Shown here: positions 58,745 through 64,000 of the stretch, in pieces | How the letters are laid out: each line of letters opens with the position of its first letter | Numbering within the stretch: position 1 is the stretch's first letter | Assembly: GCA_037102815.1 (NCBI GenBank) | Contig: BTPP01000004.1 | Location: 1,488,001-1,552,000, forward strand | DNA from: Neurospora intermedia | Lineage: Eukaryota; Ascomycota; Sordariomycetes; Sordariales; Sordariaceae | Direction of reading: 5' to 3' | DNA: 64,000 bases | The notes under the pieces: model-generated | The model's input: the letters and a program-made list of their open reading frames with translations, nothing else | What the model was told of the DNA's origin: nothing | The model's database searches: none | Program-made: the position numbers and the translations under genes

Positions 58745-58941
58745 ATACATTACTCTACCCTACCGAAACTGTCTGTTTCTATCCACCGTCCAGTCCAGTT
58801 GGCGACATCCTGCTGCGCCCTCCTTTTCGCCTACACTAGGTACACCTACCTATGGCGACATCCATCCATCCAAGCTCCCCAAGATTCACATACCTATGTC
58901 TAGATCCGCGGAGAATAAGGCGATTCCCATATCAACCCATA

Positions 58942-58970
58942 TGATCCAAAAAAAAAAAAAAAAATGATCC
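58942..58970 (+). repeat. A17 run flanked by TGATCC direct repeats
   Basis: TGATCC (58942-58947), A17 (58948-58964), TGATCC (58965-58970), with an A before each copy if the run is shared. The arrangement resembles a poly(A) insertion with a 6-7 bp target duplication, but there is no element body. Confidence 0.6.
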
Positions 58971-59634
58971 CATGATGTTGCGCCCATCAACCCCATCAGA
59001 ACCCCTCATCTCCTCCATAACCGTACATATGTACATACTTACATAACTCCAACCGCCGCCGTCAACCCCGATATGTAGAGGTAGTGTATATGTATGCAGC
59101 CTCGCAGTATGTGTTGTCCTGCGTACGGTGCGGGTTTTCGAGGCCTTCTCAGGGGGGTCTAGAAGTCTTTCATGTTGCTTTCAGTCGTCAGTCGCCGCCA
59201 GTCGGCATTAGTGGGGTTTGTAGGTACCTAGGTACTTGGGTACTATGTCAGGTAATATACACATGTAGAAGTATCGACATAGTATCATGCCCCTTATCAA
59301 TCACTGTAGGATGGAATCTCCTCTCAGACATACAAATTCTCCAGATTGGTATTAAGTTTGCAGCGGGAACCTCCAGTCAGCATCATCAACCGCTCTATTA
59401 AGTTTGTAAACTGTTCTACCGACAGATTGTATGTACATAGACAGGGCAGACAGAAGGCATACAACCTAAACATATGTATGTATGTACGCAGTACTATGTA
59501 TGTAAAGTAAGTACATACGGTAGGTAAGGTACCGCCATGTAGGTAGACCGGCCATACGAGGTCCATGTATCAGATTTCGAAACTCCAGTCCTCCTCCGCA
59601 GATGCCGCTAGTAGTGTCCAGTACCATAAAACCT

Positions 59635-59666
59635 GCGGGGCGGGGCGAGGCGGGGCGGGGCGGGGG
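59635..59666 (+). repeat. GC-rich CGGGG repeat
   Basis: A 32-nt stretch built from GCGGGG/CGGGG units with one GAGG variant. It has six or more runs of four G, enough for a quadruplex on the plus strand. Confidence 0.75.
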
Positions 59667-61221
59667 CCTATGTAACTACATATTTGATTGATGGATGGCC
59701 CGGGCGGCGGCGGTTCGGGCGGTTCGCCGAACGGTTCGCCGGTTCCCGGTCAACGAACTGAACCACACCCGATTCCGATTTCCCCGGCCCCGAGAAAGAA
59801 CAAAGACAAAGAAACACCCGGCGGCCGAAGACTCTCCGATGGATGGGTTATGACATATCATGGACTGTACACTACCTACACTACTAATGTAGATACACTA
59901 CACTACACCAGGGAGAGAATTGTAGATCTCCAAAACCAGTAGCCGGACATTGAACCTTGCCTGGCTCAAGGTATAGTACACTAAACAAAAAGCGTCCAGT
60001 CTTGGCCAACTCAGGCACTGACCACCCGCCAGCCAACCTTCTTCACACTTCGTTATGAGACATTGAGTTGGACCGTTGGACGAAAACACATCCAATCCAA
60101 CATATTTACCTCAGCTATCTCTCCATGTCTCTCTCTCTCTCTCTCTTCTATACTATGCCATCGCACGCCAAGCCGTCAACGAGACAACGACAGGATTGGA
60201 CCGCCCTACGCTACCGGCCTTACCGCCCTGGCGTGCGCCACTAACTAGCTACCTAGCTAGCTACAGTAGCGGGATGATTGCACAACGAAGAAACGACACA
60301 TGCAAGATGCCAAGCCAAGTAAGGTTGTCCGTCCGTAATCAGCTGTGCAGCTTTTCTTCACCGCCCTACCTATCTTTGACTACCCTATATACACTACATA
60401 AATGGCTGTGTGCTGTGCTTCAATGTCTCACTGTCGTCCATGACTCGCACATGTGAAACCGTTTTTGCGCGGTTACTCGGCTGTCGCTGTCAGATGGAGG
60501 AGCTTTCGGACCGGCGCTGGCTGCCCCTTACGTTATGTGAACACAGAATGATATCACCGGCGGAGTGCTGAGAGATATTTAGGTATGTATGCACATGTCG
60601 TGTAAGACATTATCCAAGGCTTCATTTTCATATATTCTAGCGCTTCGGAAATGTAAAAATGTAAACTTATCAGTATCAACAGCTAGTTACCAATTTAATG
60701 CGATATAATACTATCGATGGTATACCGTAGCGGAAGCATATTGTAGGTAGCAAAGTGAAGTGCCCTGAATGAAGCTAACCTAACCTAACCTGCAAAGCAA
60801 AGCAAAGTACCGGCTTCTGGAACGGTTAACCTGAACCTAACCTGAGAAAACCAAAAGGCCCCCCTTTTAAGCTACATAAACAAAGTAGCAAACAAACGGA
60901 TAGGGGGTTTGGTTGACGGTAGAGAAACAAAGAACAGCAGAGACATGAGAGGGGAAAACAAAAAGCCTTATGATCCATCCAGTCCAGTCTACTTTTACAC
61001 TCCAACCGATTCTTTCTCAAAGTTTTCCACCCACAGGCACATGCTAACATGGTACATAATCGCTTTGTCTTCTTCGCCTTCTCTTTTTCCATGCTTCATA
61101 ACAAGTCAACTCTTTCACACAAAACATTCTTCTCTCTCTCACAGATGCCCCATACGAAAGGCAGTACACACTCCACACAAGCAAACGCTCCTTTAGTCAG
61201 GTCCTCAGTCAGCCCTAGCCC

Positions 61222-63987
61222 TTACTTCAACCAGATATAAGGCAACCTCTCATCCTCCGCTGCCGCCTTGTTGCGCTTCTGGCTCGTACTATTGCTAGTA
61301 GGCGTCTTCTGACTACTACTCTTTCCACTATTGTTGCTCTTGCTCTTCTGGCTGCTGTGGCTCTTCTGGCTGTTATTGGCGCTACCAGTACCGCTACCGC
61401 TCGTGCCCTGGCTTTCCGAGCCATTTCCAGCAGCAACAGCAACGTTGGCAGAGACCGCGCTAGGGGCTGAAGCTGAAACAACAGTGGGAGCAGGAGTTGG
61501 AACACCTCGAGCAGCAGCAACAGCAGCTGGACCAGGAGCAGCATCTGAACCGGCAACGACACCGGTGGCGGAAGCGGCAGCGTCGACGGGGACAGCGGCA
61601 ACAGCAGGTTGAGTCTGAGTCACGGCCCGAGACTGAACAGAAGTCGACGACGAACTCTTGGCGGCCTCGGCCTCCCTCTTCTCAAGCTCCTTCCTTTCAT
61701 ACTCCCTCTGCTCTCTGCCCTGAGCATCAATCAAGATGCCCTGCACGAGCTCAATGTCGGTAACCGTATCGTCAAAGACGTCGGCGAGCGTGGAGAGGAC
61801 ACGCATACGATTCCACTCGTGGCGGTACTGCCAGATGGCATCCATCAGTTCTCTATGGATCTGCTCCATCTGCTCAATGTTGCAGCCGGCCGTGCGGTCC
61901 ACGAGCGTGGACCAGAACTCGCAGACCTTACCGTCGTTAAGGATAGGCTGCTGCTGAGATGAGACCGAAGTGTCGCGACGGCCGAAGGGCAGAAGGGCAT
62001 TGTTCCGGCCAAGGGCCGGGCTGTTGTTGCTGTACGGAGAGCTATCCGTCTTCTTACCGCCGGTGCTGCCAGGGCGGACGGGCCCTTGAAGAACCCTCTC
62101 CATACAGTCCGCAATCGCAAGGTCCCTAAGACGTCTGGCCTCTAACAGACTCCGCTGGCTATCAGGAGTGTCATTGCTGGGTTTGCTGATTTGACTGTCA
62201 TCATTACTGGGTTTGCTGTTTTGACTGTCATCATTGTTGCTACCCTGCTGCGGCTGGTCCTTAGAGGATGACGAACGGAGACCACCGGCGGGAGCTTCGT
62301 TAGTATCGTGGGCCTCAGCCTCCTCAGGCACGGCCGGCAGCAGGATGCCCTGCGCAATGCCAGCCATCTGTGAATGAGGCCACGGGCCGCTACTAGAAGA
62401 ATTGCTCTGGCTTTGGCTTTGGCTGTTGGATTCCACAGGGAACGCCACAGCAGTACGATTAACAGTTGTCTCCTGGCTCTCACGCAACTGGGATGTTCCC
62501 CGAGAGATGCTCTGCACGCCATTCGTCTGTTGCGTGTTCCACTCTCCACGGCCTGAGCTTGGGTCAGAAGTCCTGGTGCTCGAAGCATCATTCTGGATAG
62601 CGGCCGGGGAGACTCCTGGGGGCACCGATGTGAGTGCTGATGTCTGCGAGAATGTGCCGATGGTTTCTCTATTTGTCTCTGTGATGACCCTGTTCTGTTG
62701 AAGCTGTCGTTGCGCTTGCCGATATCTAAGCGGCGAGCTGATTTCAACTCCCTGAGAGAAGAGCAGAGTGCTTTCTTCTTCCACCGTCTGACCGGTCTCG
62801 CCTTGGTTGGAAGGATGCGATGTGCCATTGGTAAGCGGGTGCGATCCAGAAGAGTTCGGGTTTCCGGTCGGCTTGGGGCTCGTGATGACCTGAAATCTAG
62901 CCGCTGTCGTATGGGCGGGCTTGTTTATGGAAAAACCAATACCAACAGGGCCTTGAGACTCGCTATCGTCTTGGGTTTCGGCAAGGTCAGACTGGATCTT
63001 GTCAACCATCGGCTGGAAAGCCGCCTTCTTGCGGTGACGCTCTTCGGCCTTCCTCGCTCTTTCGAGCTGCCTTTGGTAAATGTCCTCAAAATTGATGCCT
63101 TGTTGTTTGAAAGAAAGGGTGATATCGTAGACATCAATTTCAACGTTCGTAACCATCTCGCTCGCCTTCGGGAGATAGTCCTTATCGCCGATAGTCTTGA
63201 CATCGAGGAATAAACGCTTAATATCTTCGTAAAAGTCCATCGGACGGGCATAATAGCCATTGGCCAAGCGCTCCTCGATTGTGGTAGAGTCGAGGTTGTA
63301 GTAAAACTTGCCCGTCTTGGTTTCAAGGATGCCGTCCACACCCTTATCGTCCTTGGAAATGACAAAAGGCCGCTGCTCCTGTTCACCCACATCCGGACGG
63401 ACAAAGTTGGGATCAGACTCCTGGAAGAGATAGCTGATCGTGTTGAGAGGAATGACAGGTTGTCTGAACTTGCGATACCTGCGCTGAATCTGATCCATTA
63501 TCGGTTGCAGTCTCGCCTTCAGTAAGTTCAAGTGATGGAAATCAATCTGGCGCTGAGCTTTGATCTCTTCCTTGGTAGGAACCCTAGGTGGCGGCGGCGG
63601 AGCAACCGGCAAGACTTCAAGCACCCGCTTCTTGCGGCTGGCGGGATCCGGAAATTCCTCGGGCGCCTTCCACAGGTTCTGGATGATAGGGAGAAAGAAG
63701 GCGACACGTTGTTCGCGGTCCGGACGCCAGATCGCGGCACGGTTCTTCTTAGAGAACCCAAACAGTTCGGTTAACATCTCGGGGGGGAGCAGGTCAGGCA
63801 TCGACTCCGCTGTGCCGAATACAAGAACAGGATCGGTCGGCGATATCTGTCGAAGCATCGTCGTGAATGTCGTCAGGGTAGCATAGCCAAGGGTCGTCCA
63901 CCAAGCGTCCACATTGGGAATAAAGATTACACTGGGCTTGTGACGTCTGACCTCGGTAAAGAGGCTCACAATGACTTGTTCAGGGGG
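61222..63987 (-). CDS. YTA7: YTA7/ATAD2-like AAA-bromodomain protein, C-terminal part
   Basis: C-terminal 922 or so codons of a chromatin AAA ATPase of the YTA7/ATAD2 family, which evicts or remodels histone H3-H4 in the nucleus. The exon begins at 63987, just after an in-frame AATCTAG that reads as a splice acceptor, so upstream exons lie beyond the right edge. It opens PPEQVIVSLFTEVRRHKPSV then FIPNVDAWW and VLVFGTAESMPDLLPPEM, the tail of the second AAA module. Next comes FGFSKKNRAAIWRPDREQR. The bromodomain-like block includes ARPMDFYEDIKRLFLDVKTI, YLPKASEMVTNVEIDVYD and the coiled QRQLERARKAEERHRKK. Past about residue 340 the protein is long, Ser/Gln/Asn/Ala-rich and mostly disordered. 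One folded-looking insert is FWSTLVDRTAGCNIEQMEQI with MDAIWQYRHEWNRM. It ends LPYIWLK. Confidence 0.9.
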   Translation of the reverse strand, partial: PPEQVIVSLFTEVRRHKPSVIFIPNVDAWWTTLGYATLTTFTTMLRQISPTDPVLVFGTAESMPDLLPPEMLTELFGFSKKNRAAIWRPDREQRVAFFLPIIQNLWKAPEEFPDPASRKKRVLEVLPVAPPPPPRVPTKEEIKAQRQIDFHHLNLLKARLQPIMDQIQRRYRKFRQPVIPLNTISYLFQESDPNFVRPDVGEQEQRPFVISKDDKGVDGILETKTGKFYYNLDSTTIEERLANGYYARPMDFYEDIKRLFLDVKTIGDKDYLPKASEMVTNVEIDVYDITLSFKQQGINFEDIYQRQLERARKAEERHRKKAAFQPMVDKIQSDLAETQDDSESQGPVGIGFSINKPAHTTAARFQVITSPKPTGNPNSSGSHPLTNGTSHPSNQGETGQTVEEESTLLFSQGVEISSPLRYRQAQRQLQQNRVITETNRETIGTFSQTSALTSVPPGVSPAAIQNDASSTRTSDPSSGRGEWNTQQTNGVQSISRGTSQLRESQETTVNRTAVAFPVESNSQSQSQSNSSSSGPWPHSQMAGIAQGILLPAVPEEAEAHDTNEAPAGGLRSSSSKDQPQQGSNNDDSQNSKPSNDDSQISKPSNDTPDSQRSLLEARRLRDLAIADCMERVLQGPVRPGSTGGKKTDSSPYSNNSPALGRNNALLPFGRRDTSVSSQQQPILNDGKVCEFWSTLVDRTAGCNIEQMEQIHRELMDAIWQYRHEWNRMRVLSTLADVFDDTVTDIELVQGILIDAQGREQREYERKELEKREAEAAKSSSSTSVQSRAVTQTQPAVAAVPVDAAASATGVVAGSDAAPGPAAVAAARGVPTPAPTVVSASAPSAVSANVAVAAGNGSESQGTSGSGTGSANNSQKSHSSQKSKSNNSGKSSSQKTPTSNSTSQKRNKAAAEDERLPYIWLK

Positions 63988-64000
63988 CTAGATTTCATCA

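Larger units (their letters stand above)
56869..61221. other. Large gene-poor region with simple repeats
   Basis: 4.35 kb between the CDC4-like start and the YTA7-like stop. The first part is probably promoter and leader of the CDC4-like gene. It contains several simple repeats listed separately, many TAGGTA/TACCTA words (59221-59236, 59518-59535), ATGTATGTATGTAC (59474-59487), CTCTCTCTCTCTCTCT (60129-60148) and three TAACC units (60776-60790). Short frames on both strands lack motifs, codon bias and splice continuity. No supported gene; a non-coding RNA cannot be excluded. Confidence 0.4.

Noticed and set aside
59688-59942. Gly/Pro-rich 84-codon frame
   Set aside because: Low-complexity translation of a GC-rich repeat; no support.
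60776-60790. Telomere-like TAACC units
   Set aside because: Only three units and not the TTAGGG type expected of this fungal group; not a telomere.
1-64000. CRISPR array, insertion sequence or bacterial operon features
   Set aside because: Spliceosomal introns and fungal gene families throughout; no regular spaced repeats or transposase.

Overview
The window looks like nuclear DNA of a filamentous ascomycete of the Sordariomycetes, most likely Neurospora or a close relative. The evidence is short introns of about 50-250 nt with GTRNGY donors and CTAAC/CTGAC branch sites, C-rich third codon positions in the housekeeping genes, HET and LaeA-like families, and no detectable transposon. No rRNA, tRNA, CRISPR or transposable element was recognised.

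Layout. The left flank (1-20.7 kb) is conserved housekeeping: midasin (5' two thirds or so, minus strand, running off the left edge), mitochondrial ribosomal protein bL12m, the CTK3 subunit of the CTD kinase, pyrroline-5-carboxylate reductase, histone acetyltransferase HAT1 and a ZIP9/ATX2-like metal transporter. These sit mostly as divergent and convergent pairs. The right flank (45.5-64 kb) is also conserved: DNA ligase I, pyruvate dehydrogenase E1 alpha, a CDC4-like F-box/WD40 protein, and the 3' part of a YTA7/ATAD2-like AAA-bromodomain gene running off the right edge.

Between them, 20.7-45.5 kb is an accessory island. Its core (21.7-31.3 kb) is a same-strand tandem array of five intact paralogues plus one broken copy. 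They belong to a fungal family with an N-terminal LPxEIRxxIYR signature (2EXR/F-box-like). All five share one gene plan: a short intron in the 5' leader that ends 8-14 nt before the ATG, one long body exon, and a phase-0 intron before a tiny last exon (75-87 nt). The last exon ends in a tail related to TYxIExHxGxxxxEWPL. This array is the strongest candidate for an undescribed system. Further along the island lie a secreted TRI14/Mala s 1-like beta-propeller, a LaeA-like methyltransferase, an intronless HET-domain gene and a four-exon membrane protein of a fungal-specific family.

All exon borders were worked out by hand from splice signals and reading-frame continuity. Family names rest on recognisable motifs, not on searches. 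Two genes (midasin and YTA7-like) are partial because of the window edges.
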